A stretch of 64,000 nt of DNA from Mimachlamys varia (Eukaryota; Mollusca; Bivalvia; Pectinida; Pectinidae): contig OX392536.1 of the NCBI GenBank assembly GCA_947623455.1, forward strand, positions 14,689,282 to 14,753,281, in the 5' to 3' direction. The translations under genes were made by a program, and so were the position numbers. The notes beneath the pieces are model-generated. The model was given only the letters and a program-made list of their open reading frames with translations. It ran no database searches and was not told where the DNA came from. Below are positions 42,937 to 57,900 of the stretch, piece by piece; the stretch's first letter is position 1; each line of letters starts with the position of its first letter.

Positions 42937-45900
42937 CCAATGGGTTGTGAGAGAAGTTTACTAGTGGGTTGTGAGAGAAGTATACTAGTAGTTTATGAGA
43001 GAAGTATAATAGAGTAGATTGTGAGAGAAGTATAGTAGATTGTGAGAGATGTATACTGTAGTAGGTGGTGAGAGAAGTATACTGTTGTAGGTTGTGAGAG
43101 ATGTATACTAGTAGTTTATGAGAGAAGTATAATAGAGTAGATTGTGAGAGAAGTATAGTAGATTAGGAGAGAAGTATAGTAGATTGTGAGAGAAGTATAG
43201 TAGATTGTGAGATATGTATACTGTAGTAGGTTGTGAGAGATGTATACTGTAGTAGGTTGTGAGAGATGTATACTTTAGTAGGTTGTGAGAGATGTATACT
43301 GTAGTAGGTGGTGAGAGAAGTATACTGTATTAGGTTGTGAGAGATGTATACTAGTAGTTTATGAGAGAAGTATAATAGAGTAGATTGTGAGAGAAGTATA
43401 GTAGATTGTGAGAGAAGTATAGTAGATTGTGAGAGAAGTATAGTAGATTGTGAGATATGTATACTGTAGTAGGTTGTGAGAGATGTTTACTGTAGTAGGT
43501 TGTGAGAGATGTATACTGTAGTAGGTTGTGAGAGATGTATACTGTAGTAGATTGTGAGAGATGTATACTGCAGTAGGTTGTGAGAGATGTATACTGTAGT
43601 AGGTGGTGAGAGAAGTATACTGTAGTAGGTGGTGAGAAATGTATACTGTAGCAGGAGGTGAGATATGTATACTGTAGTAGGTGGTGAGATATGTATACTG
43701 TAGTAGGTTGTGAGAGAAGTATACTGTAGCAGGAGGTGAGAGAAGTATACTGTAGTAGGTTGTGAGAGATGTATACTGTTGTAGATTGTGAGAGATGTAT
43801 ACTGTAGTAGGTGGTGAGAGATGTATACTGTAGTAGGTGGTGAGATATGTATACTGTAGTAGATTGTGAGAGATGTATACTGTAGTAGGTTGTGAGAGAA
43901 GTATACTGTAGCAGGAGGTGAGAGATGTATACTGTAGTAGGTGGTGAGAGATGTATACTGTAGTAGGTAGTGAGAGATGTATACTGTAGTAGATTGTGAG
44001 ATATGTATACTGTAGCAGGTTGTGAGATATGTATACTGTAGTAGGTTGTGAGATATGTATACTGTAGTAGATTGTGAGAGATGTATACTGCAGTAGGTTG
44101 TGAGAGATGTATACTGTAGTAGATTGTGAGAGATGTATACTGCAGTAGGTTGTGAGAGAAGTATACTGTAGTAGGTGGTGAGAGAAGTATACTGTAGTAG
44201 GTGGGGAGAGATGTATACTGTAGTAGGTGGTGAGAGAAGTATACTGTAGTAGGTGGGGAGAGATGTATACTGTAGTAGGTTGTGAGATATGTATACTTTA
44301 GTAGGTTGTGAGATATGTATACTGTAGTAGGTGGTGAGAGAAGTATACTGTAGTAGGTTGTGAGAGATGTATACTGTAGTAGGTGGTGAGAGATGTATAC
44401 TGTAGCAGGTGGTCAAATATGTATACTGTAGTAGGTGGTGAGAGATGTATACTGTAGTAGGTTGTGAGAGATGTATACTGTAGAAGATGGTGAGAGAAGT
44501 ATACTGTAGTAGGTTGTGAGAGATGTATACTGTAGCAGGAGGTGAGAGAAGTATACTGTAGTAGGTTGTGAGAGAAGTATACTGTAGTAGGTGGTGAGAT
44601 ATGTATACTGTAGTAGGTGGGGAGATATGTATACTGTAGCAGGTGGTCAAAGATGTATACTGTAGTAGGTGGTGAGAGAAGTATACTGTAGTAGGTGAGG
44701 AGAGATGTATACTGTAGTAGGTGGTGAGAGAAGTATACTGTAGTAGGTGGGGAGAGATGTATACTGTAGTAGGTTGTGAGAGATGTATACTGTAGCAGGT
44801 GGTCAAAGATGTATACTGTAGTAGGTGGTGAGAGATGTATACTGTAGTAGGTTGTGAGAGATGTATAATGTAGTAGGTGGTGAGAGATGTATAATGTAGC
44901 AGGAGGTGAGAGAAGTATACTGTAGCAGGTGGTGAGAGATGTATACTGTAGTAGGTGGTGAGATATGTATACTGTAGTAGGTGGTGAGAGAAGTATACTG
45001 TAGTAGGTGGTGAGAGATGTATAATGTAGTAGGTGGGGAGAGATGTATACTGTAGTAAGTTGTGAGAGATGTATACTGTAGTAGGTTGTGAGAGAAGTAT
45101 ACTGTAGTAGGTGGTGAGATATGTATACTGTAGTAGATGGTGTGAGATGTATACTGTAGTAGGTGGTGAGAGAAGTATACTGCAGTAGGTAGTGAGAGAT
45201 GTATACTGTAGTAGGTGGTGAGAGAAGTATACTGTAGTAGGTTGTGAGAGAAGTATACTGTAGTAGGTGGTGAGATATGTATACTGTAGTAGATGGTGTG
45301 AGATGTATACTGTAGTAGGTTGTGAGAGATGTATACTGTAGTAGGTGGTGAGAGAAGTATACTGTAGTAGGTCGGAGATATGTTTACTGTAGTAGGTTGT
45401 GAGAGAAGTATACTGCAATAGGTTGTGAGAGATGTATACTGTAGCAGGTGGTGAGAGAAGTATACTGCAGTAAGTTGTTAGAGAAGTATACTGTAATAGG
45501 TTGTGGAAAATGTATACTGTAGTAGGTGGTGAGAGAAGTATACTGTAGTAAGTTGTGCGAGAAGTATACTGTAATAGGTTGTGAGATATGTATACCGTAG
45601 TAGGTTGTGAGAGAAGTATACTGTAGTAGGTTGTGAGATATGTATACCGTAGTAGGTTGTGAGAGAAGTATACTGTAGTAGGTGGTGAGAGATGTATACT
45701 GTAGTAGGTGTGGAGAGATGTATACTGTAGTAGGTTGTGAGATATGTATACTGTAGTAGGTTGTGAGAGATGTATACTGTAGTAGATTGTGAGATATGTA
45801 TACTGTAGTAGCTGGAGAGATGTATACTGTAGTAGGTGGTGAGATATGTATACTGTAGTAGGTTGTGAGAGAAGTATACTGTAGTAGGTGGTGATATATG

Positions 45901-48900
45901 TATACTGTAGTAGATGGTGTGAGATGTATACTGTAGTAGGTTGTGAGAGAAGTATACTGTAGTAGGTGGTGATATATGTATACTGTAGTAGATGGTGTGA
46001 GATTTATACTGTAGTAGGTTGTGAGAGATGTATACTGTAGTAGGTGGTGAGAGAAGTATACTGTAGTAGGTGCTGAGATATGTATACTGTAGTAGATGGT
46101 GTGAGATGTATACTGTAGTAGGTGGTGAGAGAAGTATACTGTAGTAGGTAGTGAGAGATGTATACTGTAGTAGGTGGTGAGAGAAGTATACTGTAGTAGG
46201 TTGTGAGAGAAGTATACTGTAGTAGGTGGTGAGATATGTATACTGTAGTAGATGGTGTGAGATGTATACTGTAGTAGGTTGTGAGAGATGTATACTGTAG
46301 TAGGTGGTGAGAGAAGTATACTGTAGTAGGTCGGAGATATGTTTACTGTAGTAGGTTGTGAGAGAAGTATACTGCAATAGGTTGTGAGAGATGTATACTG
46401 TAGCAGGTGGTGAGAGAAGTATACTGCAGTAAGTTGTTAGAGAAGTATACTGTAATAGGTTGTGGGAGATGTATACTGTAGTAGGTGGTGAGATATGTAT
46501 ACTGTAGTAGGTTGTGAGAGAAGTATACTGTAGTAGGTGGTGATATATGTATACTGTAGTAGATGGTGTGAGATGTATACTGTAGAAGGTTGTGAGAGAT
46601 GTATACTGTAGTAGGTGGTGAGAGAAGTATACTGTAGTAGGTCGGAGATATGTTTACTGTAGTAGGTTGTGAGAGAAGTATACTGCAAAAGGTTGTGAGA
46701 GATGTATACTGTAGTAGGTGGTGAGAGAAGTATACTGTAGTAGGTGGTGAGAGATGTATAATGTAGTAGGTGGGGAGAGATGTATACTGTAGTAGGTTGT
46801 GAGAGATGTATACTGTAGTAGGTTGTGAGAGAAGTATACTGTAGTAGGTGGTGAGATATGTATACTGTAGTAGATGGTGTGAGATGTATACTGTAGTAGG
46901 TGGTGAGAGAAGTATACTGTAGTAGGTAGTGAGAGATGTATACTGTAGTAGGTGGTGAGAGAAGTATACTGTAGTAGGTTGTGAGAGAAGTATACTGTAG
47001 TAGGTGGTGAGATATGTATACTGTAGTAGATGGTGTGAGAAGTATACTGCAATAGGTTGTGAGAGATGTATACTGTAGCAGGTGGTGAGAGAAGTATACT
47101 GCAGTAAGTTGTTAGAGAAGTATACTGTAATAGGTTGTGGGAGATGTATACTGTAGTAGGTGGTGAGAGAAGTATACTGTAGTAGGTGGTGAGATATGTA
47201 TACTGTAGTAGGTGGTGAGAGAAGTATACTGTAGTAGGTTGTGAGAGATGTATACTGTAGTAGGTGGTGAGAGATGTATACTGTAGCAGGTGGTCAAATA
47301 TGTATACTGTAGTAGGTGGTGAGAGAAGTATACTGTAGAAGATGGTGAGAGAAGTATACTGTAGTAGGTTGTGAGAGATGTATACTGTAGCAGGAGGTGA
47401 GAGAAGTATACTGTAGTAGGTTGTGAGAGAAGTATACTGTAGTAGGTGGTGAGATATGTATACTGTAGTAGGTGGGGAGATATGTATACTGTAGCAGGTG
47501 GTCAAAGATGTATACTGTAGTAGGTGGTGAGAGAAGTATACTGTAGTAGGTGAGGAGAGATGTATACTGTAGTAGGTGGTGAGAGAAGTATACTGTAGTA
47601 GGTGGGGAGAGATGTATACTGTAGTAGGTTGTGAGAGATGTATACTGTAGCAGGTGGTCAAAGATGTATACTGTAGTAGGTGGTGAGAGATGTATACTGT
47701 AGTAGGTTGTGAGAGATGTATAATGTAGTAGGTGGTGAGAGATGTATAATGTAGCAGGAGGTGAGAGAAGTATACTGTAGCAGGTGGTGAGAGATGTATA
47801 CTGTAGTAGGTGGTGAGATATGTATACTGTAGTAGGTGGTGAGAGAAGTATACTGTAGTAGGTGGTGAGAGATGTATAATGTAGTAGGTGGGGAGAGATG
47901 TATACTGTAGTAAGTTGTGAGAGATGTATACTGTAGTAGGTTGTGAGAGAAGTATACTGTAGTAGGTGGTGAGATATGTATACTGTAGTAGATGGTGTGA
48001 GATGTATACTGTAGTAGGTGGTGAGAGAAGTATACTGCAGTAGGTAGTGAGAGATGTATACTGTAGTAGGTGGTGAGAGAAGTATACTGTAGTAGGTTGT
48101 GAGAGAAGTATACTGTAGTAGGTGGTGAGATATGTATACTGTAGTAGATGGTGTGAGATGTATACTGTAGTAGGTTGTGAGAGATGTATACTGTAGTAGG
48201 TGGTGAGAGAAGTATACTGTAGTAGGTCGGAGATATGTTTACTGTAGTAGGTTGTGAGAGAAGTATACTGCAATAGGTTGTGAGAGATGTATACTGTAGC
48301 AGGTGGTGAGAGAAGTATACTGCAGTAAGTTGTTAGAGAAGTATACTGTAATAGGTTGTGGAAAATGTATACTGTAGTAGGTGGTGAGAGAAGTATACTG
48401 TAGTAAGTTGTGCGAGAAGTATACTGTAATAGGTTGTGAGATATGTATACCGTAGTAGGTTGTGAGAGAAGTATACTGTAGTAGGTTGTGAGATATGTAT
48501 ACCGTAGTAGGTTGTGAGAGAAGTATACTGTAGTAGGTGGTGAGAGATGTATACTGTAGTAGGTGGGGAGAGATGTATACTGTAGTAGGTTGTGAGATAT
48601 GTATACTGTAGTAGGTTGTGAGAGATGTATACTGTAGTAGATTGTGAGATATGTATACTGTAGTAGCTGGAGAGATGTATACTGTAGTAGGTGGTGAGAT
48701 ATGTATACTGTAGTAGGTTGTGAGAGAAGTATACTGTAGTAGGTGGTGATATATGTATACTGTAGTAGATGGTGTGAGATGTATACTGTAGTAGGTTGTG
48801 AGAGAAGTATACTGTAGTAGGTGGTGATATATGTATACTGTAGTAGATGGTGTGAGATTTATACTGTAGTAGGTTGTGAGAGATGTATACTGTAGTAGGT

Positions 48901-51900
48901 GGTGAGAGAAGTATACTGTAGTAGGTGGTGAGAGATGTATAATGTAGTAGGTGGGGAGAGATGTATACTGTAGTAGGTTGTGAGAGATGTATACTGTAGT
49001 AGGTTGTGAGAGAAGTATACTGTAATAGGTGGTGAGATATGTATACTGTAGTAGATGGTGTGAGATGTATACTGTAGTAGGTGGTGAGAGAAGTATACTG
49101 TAGTAGGTAGTGAGAGATGTATACTGTAGTAGGTGGTGAGAGAAGTATACTGTAGTAGGTTGTGAGAGAAGTATACTGTAGTAGGTGGTGAGATATGTAT
49201 ACTGTAGTAGATGGTGTGAGATGTATACTGTAGTAGGTTGTGAGAGATGTATACTGTAGTAGGTGGTGAGAGAAGTATACTGTAGTAGGTCGGAGATATG
49301 TTTACTGTAGTAGGTTGTGAGAGAAGTATACTGCAATAGGTTGTGAGAGATGTATACTGTAGCAGGTGGTGAGAGAAGTATACTGCAGTAAGTTGTTAGA
49401 GAAGTATACTGTAATAGGTTGTGGGAGATGTATACTGTAGTAGGTGGTGAGATATGTATACTGTAGTAGGTTGTGAGAGAAGTATACTGTAGTAGGTGGT
49501 GATATATGTATACTGTAGTAGATGGTGTGAGATGTATACTGTAGAAGGTTGTGAGAGATGTATACTGTAGTAGGTGGTGAGAGAAGTATACTGTAGTAGG
49601 TCGGAGATATGTTTACTGTAGTAGGTTGTGAGAGAAGTATACTGCAAAAGGTTGTGAGAGATGTATACTGTAGTAGGTGGTGAGAGAAGTATACTGTAGT
49701 AGGTGGTGAGAGATGTATAATGTAGTAGGTGGGGAGAGATGTATACTGTAGTAGGTTGTGAGAGATGTATACTGTAGTAGGTTGTGAGAGAAGTATACTG
49801 TAGTAGGTGGTGAGATATGTATACTGTAGTAGATGGTGTGAGATGTATACTGTAGTAGGTGGTGAGAGAAGTATACTGTAGTAGGTAGTGAGAGATGTAT
49901 ACTGTAGTAGGTGGTGAGAGAAGTATACTGTAGTAGGTTGTGAGAGAAGTATACTGTAGTAGGTGGTGAGATATGTATACTGTAGTAGATGGTGTGAGAA
50001 GTATACTGCAATAGGTTGTGAGAGATGTATACTGTAGCAGGTGGTGAGAGAAGTATACTGCAGTAAGTTGTTAGAGAAGTATACTGTAATAGGTTGTGGG
50101 AGATGTATACTGTAGTAGGTGGTGAGAGAAGTATACTGTAGTAAGTTGTGCGAGAAGTATACTGTAATAGGTTGTGAGAGATGTCTACTGTAGTAGGTGG
50201 TGAGAGAAGTATACTGTAGCAGGTGGTGAGAGAAGTATACTGTAGTAGCTTGTGAGAGATGTATACTGTAGTAGGTTGTGAGATATGTATACCGTAGTAG
50301 GTTGTGAGAGAAGTATACTGTAGTAGGTGGTGAGAGATGTATACTGTAGTAGGTGATGAGAGATGTACATTGTATACTGTAGTAGGGTGTGAGAGATGTA
50401 TACTGTAGTAGGTTGTGAGAGATGTATAATGTAGTAGGTGGGGAGAGATGTATACTGTAGTAGGTTGTGAGAGATGTATACTGTAGTAGGTTGTGAGAGA
50501 AGTATACTGTAATAGGTGGTGAGATATGTATACTGTAGTAGATGGTGTGAGATGTATACTGTAGTAGGTGGTGAGAGAAGTATACTGTAGTAGGTGGTGA
50601 GAGAAGTATACTGTAGTAGGTGGTGAGAGATGTATAATGTAGTAGGTGGGGAGAGATGTATACTGTAGTAGGTTGTGAGAGATGTATACTGTAGTAGGTT
50701 GTGAGAGAAGTATACTGTAATAGGTGGTGAGATATGTATACTGTAGTAGATGGTGTGAGATGTATACTGTAGTAGGTGGTGAGAGAAGTATACTGTAGTA
50801 GGTAGTGAGAGATGTATACTGTAGTAGGTGGTGAGAGAAGTATACTGTAGTAGGTTGTGAGAGAAGTATACTGTAGTAGGTGGTGAGATATGTATACTGT
50901 AGTAGATGGTGTGAGATGTATACTGTAGTAGGTTGTGAGAGATGTATACTGTAGTAGGTGGTGAGAGAAGTATACTGTAGTAGGTCGGAGATATGTTTAC
51001 TGTAGTAGGTTGTGAGAGAAGTATACTGCAATAGGTTGTGAGAGATGTATACTGTAGCAGGTGGTGAGAGAAGTATACTGCAGTAAGTTGTTAGAGAAGT
51101 ATACTGTAATAGGTTGTGGGAGATGTATACTGTAGTAGGTGGTGAGATATGTATACTGTAGTAGGTTGTGAGAGAAGTATACTGTAGTAGGTGGTGATAT
51201 ATGTATACTGTAGTAGATGGTGTGAGATGTATACTGTAGAAGGTTGTGAGAGATGTATACTGTAGTAGGTGGTGAGAGAAGTATACTGTAGTAGGTCGGA
51301 GATATGTTTACTGTAGTAGGTTGTGAGAGAAGTATACTGCAAAAGGTTGTGAGAGATGTATACTGTAGTAGGTGGTGAGAGAAGTATACTGTAGTAGGTG
51401 GTGAGAGATGTATAATGTAGTAGGTGGGGAGAGATGTATACTGTAGTAGGTTGTGAGAGATGTATACTGTAGTAGGTTGTGAGAGAAGTATACTGTAGTA
51501 GGTGGTGAGATATGTATACTGTAGTAGATGGTGTGAGATGTATACTGTAGTAGGTGGTGAGAGAAGTATACTGTAGTAGGTAGTGAGAGATGTATACTGT
51601 AGTAGGTGGTGAGAGAAGTATACTGTAGTAGGTTGTGAGAGAAGTATACTGTAGTAGGTGGTGAGATATGTATACTGTAGTAGATGGTGTGAGAAGTATA
51701 CTGCAATAGGTTGTGAGAGATGTATACTGTAGCAGGTGGTGAGAGAAGTATACTGCAGTAAGTTGTTAGAGAAGTATACTGTAATAGGTTGTGGGAGATG
51801 TATACTGTAGTAGGTGGTGAGAGAAGTATACTGTAGTAAGTTGTGCGAGAAGTATACTGTAATAGGTTGTGAGAGATGTCTACTGTAGTAGGTGGTGAGA

Positions 51901-54900
51901 GAAGTATACTGTAGCAGGTGGTGAGAGAAGTATACTGTAGTAGCTTGTGAGAGATGTATACTGTAGTAGGTTGTGAGATATGTATACCGTAGTAGGTTGT
52001 GAGAGAAGTATACTGTAGTAGGTGGTGAGAGATGTATACTGTAGTAGGTGATGAGAGATGTACATTGTATACTGTAGTAGGGTGTGAGAGATGTATACTG
52101 TAGTAGGTTGTGAGAGATGTTTACTGTAGTAGGTTGTGAAATATGTATACTGTAGTAGGTTGTGAGAAATGTATACTGTAGTAGGTGGTGAGATATGTAT
52201 ACTGTAGTAGGTGGTGAGAGATGTATACTGTAGTAGGTTGTGAGAAATGCATACTGTAGTAGGTTGTGAGAGAAGTATACTGTAGCAGGTTGTGAGATAT
52301 GTATACTGTAGTAGGTTGTGAGATATGCATACTGTAGTAGGTTGTGAGAGAAGTATACTGTGGCAGGTTGTGAGATATGTATACTGTAGTAGGTGGTGAG
52401 AGATGTATACTGTAGTAGATTGTGAGAGAAGTATACTAGTAGGTTGTGAGAGATGTATACTGTAGCAGGTTGTGAGATATGTATACTGTAGTAGGTGGTG
52501 AGAGAAGTATACTGTAGCAGGAGGTGAGAGAAGTATACTGTAGTAGGTGGTGAGATATGTATACTGTAGTAGGTTGTGAGATATGTATACTGTAGTAGGT
52601 GGTGAGATATGTATACTGTAGTAGGTTGTGAGAGAAGTATACTGTAGTAGATTGTGAGAGAAGTATACTGTAGTAGATTGTGAGAGAAGTATACTGTAGC
52701 AGGTGGTGAGAGATGTATACTGTAGTAGGTGGGGAGAGAAGTATACTGTAGTAGGTGGTGATATATGTATACTGTAGTAGATGGTGTGAGATGTATACTG
52801 TAGTAGGTTGTGAGAGATGTATACTGTAGTAGGTGGTGAGAGAAGTATACTGTAGTAGGTCGGAGATATGTTTACTGTAGTAGGTTGTGAGAGAAGTATA
52901 CTGCAATAGGTTGTGAGAGATGTATACTGTAGCAGGTGGTGAGAGAAGTATACTGCAGTAAGTTGTTAGAGAAGTATACTGTAATAGGTTGTGGGAGATG
53001 TATACTGTAGTAGGTGGTGAGAGAAGTATACTGTAGTAAGTTGTGCGAGAAGTATACTGTAATAGGTTGTGAGAGATGTCTACTGTAGCAGGTGGTGAGA
53101 GAAGTATACTGTAGTAGCTTGTGAGAGAAGTATACTGTAGTAGGTTGTGAGAGATGTATACTGTAGTAGATTGTGAGATATGTATACTGTAGTAGCTTGT
53201 GAGAGAAGTATACTGTAGTAGGTTGGGAGATATGTATACTGTAGTAGCTTGTGAGAGAAGTATACTGTAGTAGGTTGGGAGATATGTATACCGTAGTAGG
53301 TTGTGAGAGAAGTATACTGTAGTAGGTGGTGAGAGATGTATACTGTAGTAGGTGATGAGAGATGTACATTGTATACTGTAGTAGGGTGTGAGAGATGTAT
53401 ACTGTAGTAGGTTGTGAGAGATGTTTACTGTAGTAGGTTGTGAAATATGTATACTGTAGTAGGTTGTGAGAAATGTATACTGTAGTAACTGTAGTAGGTG
53501 GTGAGATATGTATACTGTAGTAGGTGGTGAGAGATGTATACTGTAGTAGGTGGTGAGAAATGCATACAGTAGTAGGTTGTGAGAGAAGTATACTGTAGCA
53601 GGTTGTGAGATATGTATACTGTAGTAGGTTGTGAGATATGCATACTGTAGTAGGTTGTGAGAGAAGTATACTGTAGCAGGTTGTGAGATATGTATACTGT
53701 AGTAGGTGGTGAGAGATGTATACTGTAGTAGATTGTGAGAGAAGTATACTAGTAGGTTGTGAGAGATGTATACTGTAGCAGGTTGTGAGATATGTATACT
53801 GTAGTAGGTGGTGAGAGAAGTATACTGTAGCAGGAGGTGAGAGAAGTATACTGTAGTAGGTGGTGAGATATGTATACTGTAGTAGGTTGTGAGATATGTA
53901 TACTGTAGTAGGTGGTGAGATATGTATACTGTAGTAGGTTGTGAGAGATGTATACTGTAGTAGGTGGTGAGATATGTATACTGTAGTAGGTGGGGAGAGA
54001 TGTATACTGTAGTAGGTGGTGAGATATGTATACTGTAGTAGGTGGGGAGAGATGTATACTGTAGTAGGTGGTGAGATATGTATACTGTAGTAGGTTGTGA
54101 GAGAAGTATACTGTAGTAGGTGGTGATATATGTATACTGTAGTAGATGGTGTGAGATGTATACTGTAGTAGGTTGTGAGAGAAGTATACTGTAGTAGGTG
54201 GTGAGATATGTATACTGTAGTAGATGGTGTGAGATGTATACTGTAGTAGGTTGTGAGAGATGTATACTGTAGTAGGTGGTGAGAGAAGTATACTGTAGTA
54301 GGTCGGAGATATGTTTACTGTAGTAGGTTGTGAGAGAAGTATACTGCAAAAGGTTGTGAGAGATGTATACTGTAGTAGGTGGTGAGAGAAGTATACTGTA
54401 GTAGGTGGTGAGAGATGTATAATGTAGTAGGTGGGGAGAGATGTATACTGTAGTAGGTTGTGAGAGATGTATACTGTAGTAGGTTGTGAGAGAAGTATAC
54501 TGTAGTAGGTGGTGAGATATGGATACTGTAGTAGATGGTGTGAGATGTATACTGTAGTAGGTGGTGAGAGAAGTATACTGTAGTAGGTAGTGAGAGATGT
54601 ATACTGTAGTAGGTGGTGAGAGAAGTATACTGTAGTAGGTTGTGAGAGAAGTATACTGTAGTAGGTCGGAGATATGTTTACTGTAGTAGGTTGTGAGAGA
54701 AGTATACTGCAATAGGTTGTGAGAGAAGTATACTGTAGCAGGTGGTGAGAGAAGTATACTGCAGTAAGTTGTTAGAGAAGTATACTGTAATAGGTTGTGG
54801 GAGATGTATACTGTAGTAGGTGGTGAGAGAAGTATACTGTAGTAAGTTGTGCGAGAAGTATACTGTAGTAGGTTGTGAGATATGTATACCGTAGTAGGTT

Positions 54901-57900
54901 TTGAGAGAAGTATACTGTAGTAGGTGGTGAGAGATGTATACTGTAGTAGGTGATGAGAGATGTACATTGTATACTGTAGTAGGGTGTGAGAGATGTATAC
55001 TGTAGTAGGTTGTGAGAGATGTTTACTGTAGTAGGTTGTGAAATATGTATACTGTAGTAGGTTGTGAGAAATGTATACTGTAGTAGGTGGTGAGATATGT
55101 ATACTGTAGTAGGTGGTGAGAGATGTATACTGTAGTAGGTGGTGAGAAATGTATACTGTAGTAGGTGGTGAGAAATGCATACAGTAGTAGGTTGTGAGAG
55201 AAGTATACTGTAGCAGGTTGTGAGATATGTATACTGTAGTAGGTTGTGAGATATGCATACTGTAGTAACTGTAGTAGGTGGTGAGATATGTATACTGTAG
55301 TAGGTGGTGAGAGATGTATACTGTAGTAGGTGGTGAGAAATGCATACAGTAGTAGGTTGTGAGAGAAGTATACTGTAGCAGGTTGTGAGATATGTATACT
55401 GTGGTAGGTTGTGAGATATGCATACTGTAGTAGGTTGTGAGAGAAGTATACTGTAGCAGGTTGTGAGATATGTATACTGTAGTAGGTGGTGAGAGATGTA
55501 TACTGTAGTAGATTGTGAGAGAAGTATACTAGTAGGTTGTGAGAGATGTATACTGTAGCAGGTTGTGAGATATGTATACTGTAGTAGGTGGTGAGAGAAG
55601 TATACTGTAGCAGGAGGTGAGAGAAGTATACTGTAGTAGGTGGTGAGATATGTATACTGTAGTAGGTTGTGAGATATGTATACTGTAGTAGGTGGTGAGA
55701 TATGTATACTGTAGTAGGTTGTGAGAGATGTATACTGTAGTAGGTGGTGAGATATGTATACTGTAGTAGGTGGGGAGAGATGTATACTGTAGTAGGTGGT
55801 GAGATATGTATACTGTAGTAGGTGGGGAGAGATGTATACTGTAGTAGGTGGTGAGATATGTATACTGTAGTAGGTTGTGAGAGAAGTATACTGTAGTAGG
55901 TGGTGATATATGTATACTGTAGTAGATGGTGTGAGATGTATACTGTAGTAGGTTGTGAGAGAAGTATACTGTAGTAGGTGGTGAGATATGTATACTGTAG
56001 TAGATGGTGTGAGATGTATACTGTAGTAGGTTGTGAGAGATGTATACTGTAGTAGGTGGTGAGAGAAGTATACTGTAGTAGGTCGGAGATATGTTTACTG
56101 TAGTAGGTTGTGAGAGAAGTATACTGCAAAAGGTTGTGAGAGATGTATACTGTAGTAGGTGGTGAGAGAAGTATACTGTAGTAGGTGGTGAGAGATGTAT
56201 AATGTAGTAGGTGGGGAGAGATGTATACTGTAGTAGGTTGTGAGAGATGTATACTGTAGTAGGTTGTGAGAGAAGTATACTGTAGTAGGTGGTGAGATAT
56301 GGATACTGTAGTAGATGGTGTGAGATGTATACTGTAGTAGGTGGTGAGAGAAGTATACTGTAGTAGGTAGTGAGAGATGTATACTGTAGTAGGTGGTGAG
56401 AGAAGTATACTGTAGTAGGTTGTGAGAGAAGTATACTGTAGTAGGCCGGAGATATGTTTACTGTAGTAGGTTGTGAGAGAAGTATACTGCAATAGGTTGT
56501 GAGAGATGTATACTGTAGCAGGTGGTGAGAGAAGTATACTGCAGTAAGTTGTTAGAGAAGTATACTGTAATAGGTTGTGGGAGATGTATACTGTAGTAGG
56601 TGGTGAGAGAAGTATACTGTAGTAAGTTGTGCGAGAAGTATACTGTAGTAGGTTGTGAGATATGTATACCGTAGTAGGTTGTGAGAGAAGTATACTGTAG
56701 TAGGTGGTGAGAGATGTATACTGTAGTAGGTGATGAGAGATGTACATTGTATACTGTAGTAGGGTGTGAGAGATGTATACTGTAGTAGGTTGTGAGAGAT
56801 GTTTACTGTAGTAGGTTGTGAAATATGTATACTGTAGTAGGTTGTGAGAAATGTATACTGTAGTAGGTGGTGAGATATGTATACTGTAGTAGGTGGTGAG
56901 AGATGTATACTGTAGTAGGTGGTGAGAAATGTATACTGTAGTAGGTGGTGAGAAATGCATACTGTAGTAGGTAGTGAGAGAAGTATACTGTAGCAGGTTG
57001 TGAGATATGTATACTGTAGTAGGTTGTGAGATATTCATACTGTAGTATGTTGTGAGAGAAGTATACTGTAGCAGGTTGTGAGATATGTATACTGTAGTAG
57101 GTGGTGAGAGATGTATACTGTAGTAGATTGTGAGAGAAGTATACTAGTAGGTTGTGAGAGATGTATACTGTAGCAGGTTGTGAGATATGTATACTGTAGT
57201 AGGTGGTGAGAGAAGTATACTGTAGCAGGAGGTGAGAGAAGTATACTGTAGTAGGTGGTGAGATATGTTTACTGTAGTAGGTTGTGAGATATGTATACTG
57301 TATTAGGTGGTGAGATATGTATACTGTAGTAGGTTGTTAGAGAAGTATACTGTAGTAGGTGGTGAGATATGTATACTGTAGTAGGTGGTGAGAGAAGTAT
57401 ACTGTAGTAGGTGGTGATATATGTATACTGTAGTAGATGGTGAGATATGTATACTGTAGTAGGTTGTGAGATATGTATACTGTGTAGGTTGTGAGAGATG
57501 TATACTGTAGTAGATTGTGAGATATGTATACTGTAGTAGGTGGGGAGAGATGTATACTGTAGTAGGTGGTGAGATATGTATACTGTAGTAGGTTGTGAGA
57601 GAAGTATACTGTAGTAGGTGGTGATATATGTATACTGTAGTAGATGGTGTGAGATGTATACTGTAGTAGGTTGTGAGAGAAGTATACTGTAGTAGGTGGT
57701 GATATATGTATACTGTAGTAGATGGTGTGAGATGTATACTGTAGTAGGTTGTGAGAGATGTATACTGTAGTAGGTGGTGAGAGAAGTATACTGTAGTAGG
57801 TCGGAGATATGTTTACTGTAGTAGGTTGTGAGAGAAGTATACTGCAAAAGGTTGTGAGAGATGTATACTGTAGTAGGTGGTGAGAGATGTATACTGTAGT